Assembly: GCF_000424265.1 (NCBI RefSeq) | Contig: NZ_AUJO01000004.1 | Span: 150,019-214,018 of the forward strand | From: Butyrivibrio sp. WCD3002 | Lineage (GTDB): Bacteria > Bacillota > Clostridia > Lachnospirales > Lachnospiraceae | Reading direction: 5' to 3' | DNA length: 64,000 bases | Shown: positions 34,354 through 42,714 of the stretch, piece after piece | Layout of the letters: every line of letters starts with the position of its first letter | How positions within the stretch are numbered: the stretch's first letter is position 1 | The notes under the pieces: generated by a model | What the model was told of the DNA's origin: nothing | The model's input: the letters and a program-made list of their open reading frames with translations, nothing else | The model's database searches: none | Made by a program: the position numbers and the translations under genes

Positions 34354-36355
34354 TAATGGAAATAATATAGGCAGGGAACCGGAATTTTCCATGAACTGGT
34401 TTTTTGATTATGTCACACAAAAAAATAAAAGTATCGCGGCCATATTTGATGCTGATACCTTTGAGGTGGACCTGATCTCTGATAATACCGAAGAGATAAT
34501 AGGTATTCCCAAGGAGGAGCTTCTTAAGGATATTAATCTGCTTTTTGTTAATACAAAAGATGCTAAAACAGATTTTACCCCCACAAAGGAGGACCTTTTA
34601 AAGCTTGGCATTGGCGAAACCATGACCCTTGATGTTATTGATGCTGTAAACAGTATTACCGGAGAGCATATTTATTTTGAGGCTTCGCTGGAGCGTCAGA
34701 TCATTGACGGAAGAGACAGATTTCTGCTGGTATGGGTTGATAAGACAGAGGAAGTTATAAGAAACAGGCAGATGGAGGACATGATCGATGTGGCAAATGC
34801 TGCAAATGAGGCAAAAACCAACTTCCTTGCCAACATGTCCCATGATTTCCGAACACCCATGAATGCCATAACCAATTTTAATCTGCTTATTGCAAAGAAT
34901 TCGGATAATCCGCAAAGAGTAAGGGATTACACCCATAAAATTGGCCTGGCCTGTCAGAATCTGCTTAGGCTCCTGAATGATGTCCTTGATATGAGTAAAA
35001 TCGAGAGTGGTGCCACAAAGATAAATCAGCAAGAGTTTGCCCTGGGACTTTTGCTTGAAGAGGTTAATTCGGTTATAGCCTTTCAGGCCAAGGCAAAGCA
35101 GCAGGATTATCAAGTCCACGCCGGTGGCATGAGACAGGACCTTTTCATGGGCGATAAGCAAAAGATCAATGAAGTTCTTGTTAATATTTTGGGTAATGCC
35201 GTTAAATATACCCATGTCGGTGGAAGGATAGATTTCACAATAAGTGAAGAAAAGGTTTCTACCGGTGATTATTACGACGTGAAATTCGAGGTAAAAGATA
35301 ACGGCATAGGAATGAGCAAGGAATTCCAGAAGAATATCTTTGATGCTTTTACCAGAGAAGAGAAAAAAGAGGTAAGCGGTATTCAGGGCACAGGCCTTGG
35401 AATGGCAATAACAAAGAGTCTTGTGCAGATGATGGGCGGAACGATCTCCGTTGAATCCAATGAGGGAGAAGGTTCAACATTTATAATTACCCTGAGGCTT
35501 CCCGGCGTTAACCAGGATCAGGGGGATTTCTGGGAAAACCATGGAATCAGAAGGATACTGGTTATCGATGACGATATTCAGGAATGCGAGAAGATAAATA
35601 CTGCCCTTCAGGATACCACTGTAGAGGTATTTTTCTCTACAAGCGGATATAAAGCGATGCACCTTATAGAGGTCAGCTACGAGGATGAAAGCGCTTTTGA
35701 TGTAATAATTCTTGGAATGCAGATAAGGAGTATCAGTTGCTTTGAGCTGGCAGGCAGGATCAGGGAAAAGGATCTAAGACCACAGCCTGTTCTTTTGCTG
35801 CTTACGGAGGATTGGGAGGACGTGGCGCAGGAGGCGAGAGATGCCGGAATTTATGACTTCATAACAAAGCCCTTCTTTATGTCAACCTTCCAGCAGCTTA
35901 TTGAGGACATTACCAGCAGACCAAGCACTTCGGGAGATAAGAAAAAAAGTAATCCACTGGAAGGTATTCAGATACTGGCCGCAGAGGACAATGAAATTAA
36001 TGCAGATATACTTGTTGAGTTAATGAGCATGGAAGGTGCATCAATAGCGAGAGTTCCGGATGGAAAGAAGGCTATAGAGGTATTTGAGAAATCAGAAACA
36101 GGGTATTATGATGTTATCCTGATGGATGTACAGATGCCTGTCATGAATGGCTATGAGGCTGCCGGAAAAATAAGGGAACTTAACCGTGAGGATGCTGCTA
36201 AAATTCCGATTATAGCGATGACTGCGAATACTTATGCCGATGATGTGCAGAAATCACTGGATGCAGGCATGGATGCCCATGTTTCAAAGCCGATAGATAT
36301 TGAGGTTTTGAAGACTACAATATTGGAACTTCTAGAAAAGATGCGGTCGACATAA
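34346..36355 (+). CDS. Soluble hybrid histidine kinase with one degenerate and one intact receiver
   Basis: A 669-residue kinase with no membrane helices. An N-terminal PAS-like region (about 15-140) is followed by HisKA with His166 in NMSHDFRTP, then HATPase_c (DNGIGM, GTGLGMAI). The first receiver (about 405-525) keeps VIDDD and ITKPF, but its phosphoacceptor position is Gly457 (IILGMQI). The second receiver (about 545-665) is canonical, with Asp594 in ILMDVQMP. The start is TTG inside the previous gene, with GAGAGGG upstream, implying translational coupling. Sequence similarity to the preceding kinase from the HisKA onward suggests tandem duplication. The two may form a membrane and cytosol relay. 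Confidence 0.92.
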   Translation: MSDNGNNIGREPEFSMNWFFDYVTQKNKSIAAIFDADTFEVDLISDNTEEIIGIPKEELLKDINLLFVNTKDAKTDFTPTKEDLLKLGIGETMTLDVIDAVNSITGEHIYFEASLERQIIDGRDRFLLVWVDKTEEVIRNRQMEDMIDVANAANEAKTNFLANMSHDFRTPMNAITNFNLLIAKNSDNPQRVRDYTHKIGLACQNLLRLLNDVLDMSKIESGATKINQQEFALGLLLEEVNSVIAFQAKAKQQDYQVHAGGMRQDLFMGDKQKINEVLVNILGNAVKYTHVGGRIDFTISEEKVSTGDYYDVKFEVKDNGIGMSKEFQKNIFDAFTREEKKEVSGIQGTGLGMAITKSLVQMMGGTISVESNEGEGSTFIITLRLPGVNQDQGDFWENHGIRRILVIDDDIQECEKINTALQDTTVEVFFSTSGYKAMHLIEVSYEDESAFDVIILGMQIRSISCFELAGRIREKDLRPQPVLLLLTEDWEDVAQEARDAGIYDFITKPFFMSTFQQLIEDITSRPSTSGDKKKSNPLEGIQILAAEDNEINADILVELMSMEGASIARVPDGKKAIEVFEKSETGYYDVILMDVQMPVMNGYEAAGKIRELNREDAAKIPIIAMTANTYADDVQKSLDAGMDAHVSKPIDIEVLKTTILELLEKMRST

Positions 36356-36403
36356 GGATTTTTACATGTTAATATAATGTAGTTATTATCATATGATTAT
36401 AAA

Positions 36404-38008
36404 ATGGAGCAGATAGTTAAGATGAAGAAAGCGTTAGTAATTGGAGCCGGACCGGCAGGTCTTACAGCGGCCTATGAGTTACTTTCAAAATCAAATGAGA
36501 TAGAGGTAGTTGTCTTCGAGGAGACAGATAAGTTCGGTGGTATCTCACGTACCGTTGAATATAAAGGGAACCGAATGGATATGGGCGGACACCGCTTTTT
36601 CTCCAAGGTTCCCGAAGTAAATGAATGGTGGGACAACATGCTTCCCAAGCAGGGTAAGGCGTCCTATGACGATATCGTTCTTAAGAGGAGTTCAACACTT
36701 ACTCCCGGCGGTCCCGATCCTGAGACAGAAGACAGGGTAATGCTCAGAAGAAATCGTATTTCCAGAATTTTCTTCAACAGCAAGTTTTTCGATTATCCCA
36801 TTACACTTAAGGTAGAGACCTTCACCAACATGGGTCTTGGTACTACCATAGTTGCAGGTTTTTCATATATCAAGGCTATGATCTTTAAGCGTAAAGAGAA
36901 TTCCCTTGAGGACTTCTATGTAAACCGTTTTGGTAAAAAGCTTTATTCCATGTTCTTTGAGCACTACACAGAGAACCTTTGGGGAAGACATCCTTCTCAG
37001 ATCGATCCCAGCTGGGGAGCTCAGCGAGTTAAGGGTGTTTCCATAATGGCGGTTCTTGCCAATGCCTTTAAGAAAAAGAGCGGCAAAAAGGGCGGCAAGG
37101 TAGAGACTTCACTTATTGAGGAGTTCAGCTATCCTAAGCTCGGTCCCGGACAGCTCTGGGATGTAACCGCATCAGAGATCGTTAAAAAGGGCGGCACAAT
37201 CATTACAGGTGCCAAGGTTGTTAAGATCAACAAGGACGGCGATCATATCACAGGAGTTACCTATGAAAAGGATGGTCAGCTGGTAACTGTTGAGGGCGAT
37301 TATGTAATAAGCTCAATGCCTATTAAGGATCTTGTAGCAGGCATGAATGATGTACCTGCAGATCCTGCAAGAATCGCAGCAGGACTTCCTTACAGAGATT
37401 ACATGACTTTGGGTGTTCTCATTCCTCACCTTAATCTTGAGAACAAGACCAATGTAAAGACTATCGGAAATATCGTTCCCGACAACTGGGTTTATGTACA
37501 TGACAGAAACGTAACCATGGGACGTTTCCAGATTTACAACAACTGGTCACCCTACCTTGTTAATGACATCGACCACACAGTCTGGATGGGACTTGAGTAC
37601 TTCTGCAACGAGGGCGACTCAATGTGGAGTATGACTGATGATGAGTTTGCCAAGATGGCCATCAAGGAGATGGTTAAGATCAATCTCATCGGTGATGTGG
37701 ATGAGGTTATCGATTATCACGTAGAGCGTGTTAAGAAGGCATATCCTGCATACTTCGATACCTATGATGAGATGGATAAGCTGGTTGATTACCTCAACAC
37801 CATCGACAATCTGTACTGCGTAGGTAGAAACGGACAGCACAGATATAACAATATCGACCACTCAATGTGCACATCCTTTGAGACAGTTAAAAATATTCTC
37901 GGAGGAGTACGTGACAGAAGCAATATCTGGAGCGTAAATACCGAGAAGGAATATCATGAGTCTTCTAAGACCGAGAATCCTGAGGATGAAGAAATCGAGA
38001 TAGACTAA
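36404..38008 (+). CDS. NAD(P)/FAD-dependent oxidoreductase (amine oxidase/HemY-like fold)
   Basis: A 534-residue flavoprotein. The Rossmann motif [15 protein letters not shown] is at about residues 12-26, followed by [20 protein letters not shown] and [10 protein letters not shown], the usual FAD-binding segments of the amine oxidase/UDP-galactopyranose mutase superfamily. A C-terminal FAD segment is [19 protein letters not shown]. Close relatives are often found with glycosyltransferases and are loosely named protoporphyrinogen oxidase; no heme genes are near. The ATG at 36404 lacks a clear ribosome-binding site; ATG 36422, six codons on, follows GGAG and may be the real start. The substrate is unknown. 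Confidence 0.85.
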   Translation: MEQIVKMKKALVIGAGPAGLTAAYELLSKSNEIEVVVFEETDKFGGISRTVEYKGNRMDMGGHRFFSKVPEVNEWWDNMLPKQGKASYDDIVLKRSSTLTPGGPDPETEDRVMLRRNRISRIFFNSKFFDYPITLKVETFTNMGLGTTIVAGFSYIKAMIFKRKENSLEDFYVNRFGKKLYSMFFEHYTENLWGRHPSQIDPSWGAQRVKGVSIMAVLANAFKKKSGKKGGKVETSLIEEFSYPKLGPGQLWDVTASEIVKKGGTIITGAKVVKINKDGDHITGVTYEKDGQLVTVEGDYVISSMPIKDLVAGMNDVPADPARIAAGLPYRDYMTLGVLIPHLNLENKTNVKTIGNIVPDNWVYVHDRNVTMGRFQIYNNWSPYLVNDIDHTVWMGLEYFCNEGDSMWSMTDDEFAKMAIKEMVKINLIGDVDEVIDYHVERVKKAYPAYFDTYDEMDKLVDYLNTIDNLYCVGRNGQHRYNNIDHSMCTSFETVKNILGGVRDRSNIWSVNTEKEYHESSKTENPEDEEIEID

Positions 38009-38018
38009 ACACAAATAA

Positions 38019-38044
38019 GGCGCCAAATTATTTTGGCGCCTTTT
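38019..38044 (+). terminator. Rho-independent terminator
   Basis: Perfect 9-bp stem GGCGCCAAA / TTTGGCGCC with a 4-nt loop and TTTT, 10 nt after the FAD oxidoreductase stop. Confidence 0.95.
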
Positions 38045-38113
38045 GTACAACAGTGCGGAAGATAGAGCACGTATATAAAAGAAAAATAAAAAACAAAATA
38101 GGAGGGTAAGATA

Positions 38114-39310
38114 GTGATTAATTACAAGAAAATTACTGAAGATACTTACTGGATCGGCGGAAGCGACAGGAGACTTTCAAGATTTGAGAACATTTTTCCT
38201 CTTGAGGATGGTGTTTCCTATAACAGCTATGTCATTTTGGATGAGAAAACTGCGCTTTTTGATACCGCGGATATTTCCATTTCAGATCAGTTCCTGGAGA
38301 ATTTAAAGGGAATTCTTGCTGACAGGAAGCTGGATTATCTTGTCATAAATCACATGGAACCGGATCACTGCTCTCAGATAGCAACGGTTGTTTACATGTA
38401 TCCTGATGTAACATTGGTAGGTAATGCCAAGACCTTTACTTTCCTTTCACAGTTTTTCCCTGAACTTGGTTCAATTAATAAGATAACAGTGGCTGAGGGC
38501 GATAGCTTAGAGCTTGGAAAGCATACCTTGAGCTTTGTAATGGCGCCTATGGTTCACTGGCCGGAGGCTATGTTTACATACGATGCTTCAACAGGCGTTT
38601 TGTTCTCCGCAGATGCCTTTGGAACCTTTGGAGCAATCGATGCCGGTATTTTTGCAGACGAATACGACTTCGAGAAGAGATTTCTTGATGAAGCCAGAAG
38701 ATATTATGCAAATATCGTAGGAAAATACGGTATGCAGGTGCAGGCTGTTCTCAAAAAGGCAGCAGGTATCGACATTAAGTTTATATGCCCGCTTCACGGA
38801 CCTATTTGGAGAGAGAATATTGCTTGGTTTATTGATAAATATCAGAAGTGGAGTACCTATACTCCTGAGGATGACGAGATCGTTGTTATCTACGGAAGTC
38901 TTTACGGACATACAGAGAGCGCTGCTCAGAGGGCAGCTTCAATGCTCCGTGAGAAGAGCGGTAAACAGGTAAGAATCTATGATGTATCACAGACACATGC
39001 GTCAGTTCTTATCTCCGAAGTATGGCGTTGCGGCAAGATTGTGCTGTTCTGTCCTACATACAATAATGGAATTTACACACCTATGGAGAATTTCCTTTCT
39101 GATTGCGCAGCACTTACCGTACAGAACAGAACCTTTGCGCTTGTTCAAAACGGAACATGGGCACCTGCATCAGGAAAGCTCATGAGAGAAAAGCTGGAGG
39201 CTCTTAAAAACATAACAATCGTAGAGCCTGTTCTCACAATAAAGAGCGCATTGTCCGAAGCGGACGAGCCTGAACTTAAGGCCTTTGTAGATGCCGTTGC
39301 AGAGGCTTAA
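38114..39310 (+). CDS. FprA-type A-type flavoprotein (oxygen/NO reductase)
   Basis: A 398-residue flavodiiron protein that reduces O2 to water (or NO) in anaerobes. The N-terminal metallo-beta-lactamase-like domain has the diiron ligands in NHMEPDHC (H-x-E-x-D-H, near residue 78) and MVHWPEAM (near 145); CPLHGPIW supplies a later His. The C-terminal flavodoxin domain begins at VVIYGSLYGHTESAA (about 255) and binds FMN. There is no fused rubredoxin, so a separate electron donor is needed. The GTG start follows AGGAGGGT. It is unlikely to be functionally tied to the membrane protein that follows. Confidence 0.94.
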   Translation: MINYKKITEDTYWIGGSDRRLSRFENIFPLEDGVSYNSYVILDEKTALFDTADISISDQFLENLKGILADRKLDYLVINHMEPDHCSQIATVVYMYPDVTLVGNAKTFTFLSQFFPELGSINKITVAEGDSLELGKHTLSFVMAPMVHWPEAMFTYDASTGVLFSADAFGTFGAIDAGIFADEYDFEKRFLDEARRYYANIVGKYGMQVQAVLKKAAGIDIKFICPLHGPIWRENIAWFIDKYQKWSTYTPEDDEIVVIYGSLYGHTESAAQRAASMLREKSGKQVRIYDVSQTHASVLISEVWRCGKIVLFCPTYNNGIYTPMENFLSDCAALTVQNRTFALVQNGTWAPASGKLMREKLEALKNITIVEPVLTIKSALSEADEPELKAFVDAVAEA

Positions 39311-39341
39311 GAATATAAAAACTAAATAACGGGAGAGTATT

Positions 39342-40421
39342 ATGAAAGAGTTTTTGAAGAGAAAGAACATTGTCATTTCGGGGAAAAGATATGGTATTGA
39401 TGCATTGTCAGCCATGGCACAGGGCCTTTTTGCATCACTGCTTATCGGTACGATTCTAAACACCATTGGAACACAGGCAGGAATCGCATGGCTTTCTGAG
39501 GTAGGAAAATATGCATCATCCATGAGCGGTGCAGCAATGGCTGTGGCTATCGGATTTGCACTTCAGGCTCCGCCTCTTGTTCTTTTTTCACTTGTAACTG
39601 TTGGTTATGCAGCAAATGCGCTGGGTAGTACAACTCTTTCAGGGGGCGCCGGAGCAGGCGGACCGCTGGCGGTTCTTTTAATCGCTATTCTTGCAGCAGA
39701 ATGCGGTAAAGCTGTTGCAGGAGAGACTAAGGTAGATATTCTTGTAACACCTATTGTGACCATACTTGTGGGCGTTGGACTGGCATATCTTATCGCCCCT
39801 GCTATCGGGACCGTTGCTTCATCAGTTGGAAGCGTAGTTATGTGGGCAACCGAGCAGCAGCCGTTCCTTATGGGAATAATCGTTTCAGTGGTTGTAGGTA
39901 TAGCACTTACACTTCCTATTTCATCCGCTGCTATATGTGCTGCTCTTGGTCTTACAGGTCTTGCAGGCGGAGCAGCCGTTGCAGGATGCTGTGCACAGAT
40001 GGTGGGCTTTGCCTTCATGTCCTTTAAGGAGAATAAGTGGGGCGGCCTCATTTCACAGGGTATCGGAACATCTATGCTTCAGATGGGTAATATAGTGAAA
40101 AATCCTAAGATCTGGATTGCTCCTATTCTTACAAGCGCTATCACAGGACCTATCGCAACCTGCGTTTTCCATCTTCAGATGAATGACCCTGCAAGTGCGG
40201 TGGCATCAGGTATGGGTACCTGCGGACTTGTCGGACAGATTGGTGTTTATGCCGGATGGGTAAATGATGTAGCTATAGGAGCTAAAGCCGCTATTACAGC
40301 CTTTGACTGGATCGGACTTGCGCTTATCTGCTTCATTCTTCCTGCAGTGCTCACATGTGTATTTGGAGCAGCTTTCAGAAAGATTGGCTGGATCAAGGAA
40401 GGCGATCTTAAACTTTCATAA
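39342..40421 (+). CDS. PTS EIIC-like membrane protein (PTS_EIIC_2 type)
   Basis: A 359-residue, very hydrophobic protein with about nine or ten membrane segments, Gly/Ala-rich. Examples are LSAMAQGLFASLLIGTILN near residue 25 and PPLVLFSLVTVGYAANALG near 80. The sequence style is that of the PF13303 group, annotated as PTS transporter subunit IIC. No EIIA or EIIB domain or gene is nearby, so sugar phosphotransfer by it is doubtful. It may be a transporter or sensor of another kind. It is followed 23 nt later by an aldo/keto reductase, with GGGAGG spacing typical of one transcript. Confidence 0.82.
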   Translation: MKEFLKRKNIVISGKRYGIDALSAMAQGLFASLLIGTILNTIGTQAGIAWLSEVGKYASSMSGAAMAVAIGFALQAPPLVLFSLVTVGYAANALGSTTLSGGAGAGGPLAVLLIAILAAECGKAVAGETKVDILVTPIVTILVGVGLAYLIAPAIGTVASSVGSVVMWATEQQPFLMGIIVSVVVGIALTLPISSAAICAALGLTGLAGGAAVAGCCAQMVGFAFMSFKENKWGGLISQGIGTSMLQMGNIVKNPKIWIAPILTSAITGPIATCVFHLQMNDPASAVASGMGTCGLVGQIGVYAGWVNDVAIGAKAAITAFDWIGLALICFILPAVLTCVFGAAFRKIGWIKEGDLKLS

Positions 40422-40444
40422 TTAAACAAAAAGGGAGGATTCTT

Positions 40445-41470
40445 ATGCGTAATGTAACTCTTGGAAAGACCGGAATTGTTGTCCCCCAGAACGGGTTTGG
40501 CGCGCTTCCAATTCAGAGAGATGATATGGAGACCAGTATCGAGATTCTTCGCAAGGCCTATGAAGGCGGAATGCGATATTTTGATACTGCAAGAGCCTAT
40601 AGTGACAGCGAAGTGAAGCTTGGAAATGCCTTTGAGGGAATGAGAGATAAAATCTACATTGCCACCAAGACAGCAGCCAAGACACCTGAGCAGTTCTGGA
40701 AGGACTTAGAGACCTCTCTTACAAATTTAAAAACAGATTATATCGATGTATATCAGTTCCACATGGTAACCCAGTGTTACAGACCGGGCGACGGAACAGG
40801 TATGTACGAATGCATGGTAGAAGCTAAAGAGCAGGGTAAGATAAAGCACATCGGTGTGACATCACACAGAATAGCAGTAGCTATGGAGTGTGTAGAATCG
40901 GGCCTGTATGAAACCATGCAGTTCCCCTTCAGCTATCTTGCAGATGAAAAGGATATCGCACTTGTTAAAAAGTGTCAGGAGCTGGAGGTTGGCTTTATTG
41001 CCATGAAGGGCCTTGCAGGCGGCCTTATCACCAACTCAGAAGCCGCAATGGGATTCATGCTTGATTATCCAAACGTAGTTCCCATTTGGGGTATTCAGAG
41101 AATGAACGAGCTCGATGAGTGGCTTGCATTCTTTGATAAAGAGCCTGTTATGACTGACGAAATCAGGGCCTTTATTGAAAATGAGCGAGGGGAATTATCC
41201 GGAGATTTCTGCAGAGGCTGCGGATATTGTCTTCCCTGCGCAGCAGGTATCGAGATCAACAACTGCGCAAGAATGTCTCTTATGATTAGAAGAGCACCTA
41301 GTGCCGGCTGGCTCTCTCCGGAGTGGCAGGCCAAGATGGAAAAAATCGATGACTGCATTAACTGCGGTGCATGTATGAGCAGATGTCCCTACGGACTAAA
41401 GACGCCTGAGCTTTTAAAGAAAAACCTTGCTGATTACAGAAGGGTTATTGCAGGAGAGATAACGGTTTAA
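40445..41470 (+). CDS. Aldo/keto reductase with C-terminal 4Fe-4S ferredoxin domain
   Basis: A 341-residue fusion protein. An aldo/keto reductase barrel (about 1-255; ARAYSDSEVKLGNAF near residue 58, where the family has its catalytic Asp/Tyr, and DVYQFHMV near 100) is joined to a cysteine-rich tail. The tail has CRGCGYCLPC near residue 258 and CINCGACMSRCPYG near 304. The tail cysteines are positioned for Fe-S clusters. This architecture is common in anaerobes; it may couple carbonyl reduction to ferredoxin electrons, but the substrate is unknown. It lies between the EIIC-like gene and GH5, in a likely operon. Confidence 0.9.
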   Translation: MRNVTLGKTGIVVPQNGFGALPIQRDDMETSIEILRKAYEGGMRYFDTARAYSDSEVKLGNAFEGMRDKIYIATKTAAKTPEQFWKDLETSLTNLKTDYIDVYQFHMVTQCYRPGDGTGMYECMVEAKEQGKIKHIGVTSHRIAVAMECVESGLYETMQFPFSYLADEKDIALVKKCQELEVGFIAMKGLAGGLITNSEAAMGFMLDYPNVVPIWGIQRMNELDEWLAFFDKEPVMTDEIRAFIENERGELSGDFCRGCGYCLPCAAGIEINNCARMSLMIRRAPSAGWLSPEWQAKMEKIDDCINCGACMSRCPYGLKTPELLKKNLADYRRVIAGEITV

Positions 41471-41499
41471 GAACACAAAAAAGAGAAAGGAGACAGGGT

Positions 41500-42528
41500 A
41501 TGAAGGAGTTTGCCGGTTTTTCACATGGAATTAACCTTGGCGGATGGCTGTCACAGTGCAATCACACCAAGGAAAGATACGATAATTTTATTGTGGAAAG
41601 TGACATTGAGAAGATTAAGAGCTGGGGCCTTGACCATATCAGAGTACCCGTTGACTATGACCTTGTGGAGGAAAAAGACGGAACCTACAAGGAAGATGGT
41701 TTTGCTTACATTCAGAAGGCCATAGACTGGACAGGCAAGTACGGTCTTAATATGGTACTTGATCTCCATAAGACCTTTGGCTACAGCTTTGATGGCGGAG
41801 AGCAGGAGTCTGGATTCTTTGAAAACGAGGCTTACCAGGAGCGCTTTTATAGGCTCTGGGAGCAGTTTGCAAAGCGCTTTGGCAAATATGAGGACAGACT
41901 TGCCTTCGAGCTTTTGAACGAAGTAACCAGGAAGGAATACAAGGATATCTGGAACAGTGTTTCCACAGAGTGCATTAAGAGAGTACGCGTTTTTGCACCT
42001 ACTATTAAAATCCTGGTGGGTGGATATTACAACAACAGTATTGTTGCTCTTAAGGATATCTGTGATCCCTATGATGAGAATGTGGTTTATAACTTCCACT
42101 GCTATGAGCCTCTTATTTTCACACATCAGGGTGCTGCATGGATTGATACCATGGATACCTCCTTCCGTATGCCCTTTGATTCTACATACAAACAGTACGA
42201 GGATAACGCCTTTGCCCAGCTTGGAAACAGGCCTGAGGAATTAAAGGTTGCGGATCCTGATAAGAAGCTTGGCATAGAGTACTTTGAGCAGTATATGGAA
42301 GAGGCGGTAAGAGTTGCAAATGAGAGAAATGTTGCGCTTTACTGTGGAGAGTACGGTGTTATAAATCTTGCAACTCCGGAGGATACGCTTAAATGGTATC
42401 AGTCAATAGGAAGCTGCTTTAACAAGTACAAAATCGGCAGAGCTGCATGGAGCTACAAAGAGATGGATTTCGGACTTGTGGATGCCCATATGGACAGCGT
42501 CAGAGAAGAGATTCTTAAGCTGATGTAA
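41500..42528 (+). CDS. Cytoplasmic glycoside hydrolase family 5 enzyme
   Basis: A 342-residue TIM-barrel beta-glycanase. The N-terminal GINLGGWLSQC and DHIRVPVDYDLV are typical of GH5 members near the exo-1,3-glucanase/endoglucanase subfamilies. The acid/base is Glu141 in ELLNEVT, and the nucleophile is Glu284 in YCGEYGV. There is no signal peptide or binding module, so it should hydrolyse imported beta-gluco- or manno-oligosaccharides rather than polymer. The linkage specificity cannot be told. Ribosome-binding site GAAAGGAGA precedes the ATG, and a terminator follows. The cytoplasmic GH3 enzyme downstream is a plausible partner. Confidence 0.9.
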   Translation: MKEFAGFSHGINLGGWLSQCNHTKERYDNFIVESDIEKIKSWGLDHIRVPVDYDLVEEKDGTYKEDGFAYIQKAIDWTGKYGLNMVLDLHKTFGYSFDGGEQESGFFENEAYQERFYRLWEQFAKRFGKYEDRLAFELLNEVTRKEYKDIWNSVSTECIKRVRVFAPTIKILVGGYYNNSIVALKDICDPYDENVVYNFHCYEPLIFTHQGAAWIDTMDTSFRMPFDSTYKQYEDNAFAQLGNRPEELKVADPDKKLGIEYFEQYMEEAVRVANERNVALYCGEYGVINLATPEDTLKWYQSIGSCFNKYKIGRAAWSYKEMDFGLVDAHMDSVREEILKLM

Positions 42529-42552
42529 TAATATTGAATAAAGGTTTCTTAG

Positions 42553-42579
42553 AATAGCCGGTTTCTGCCGGCTATTTTT
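42553..42579 (+). terminator. Rho-independent terminator after GH5 gene
   Basis: Perfect 9-bp stem AATAGCCGG / CCGGCTATT with a 6-nt loop and a T-run. Confidence 0.92.
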
Positions 42580-42714
42580 GTGTGAAATTTACTGTAAATA
42601 TGATGCATAAATCAGTGAAATCGTATATTTGTGTATTTTTATGGATGTATCATAAAGAAGTAGTAAAAAACTTTTAGCTATAATTTGATCTTATTACATA
42701 AGGAGGTTATTTCA

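Noticed and set aside
34598..35215. 205-codon minus-strand frame inside the second hybrid kinase
   Set aside because: Antisense shadow with no start signal and no recognisable similarity.
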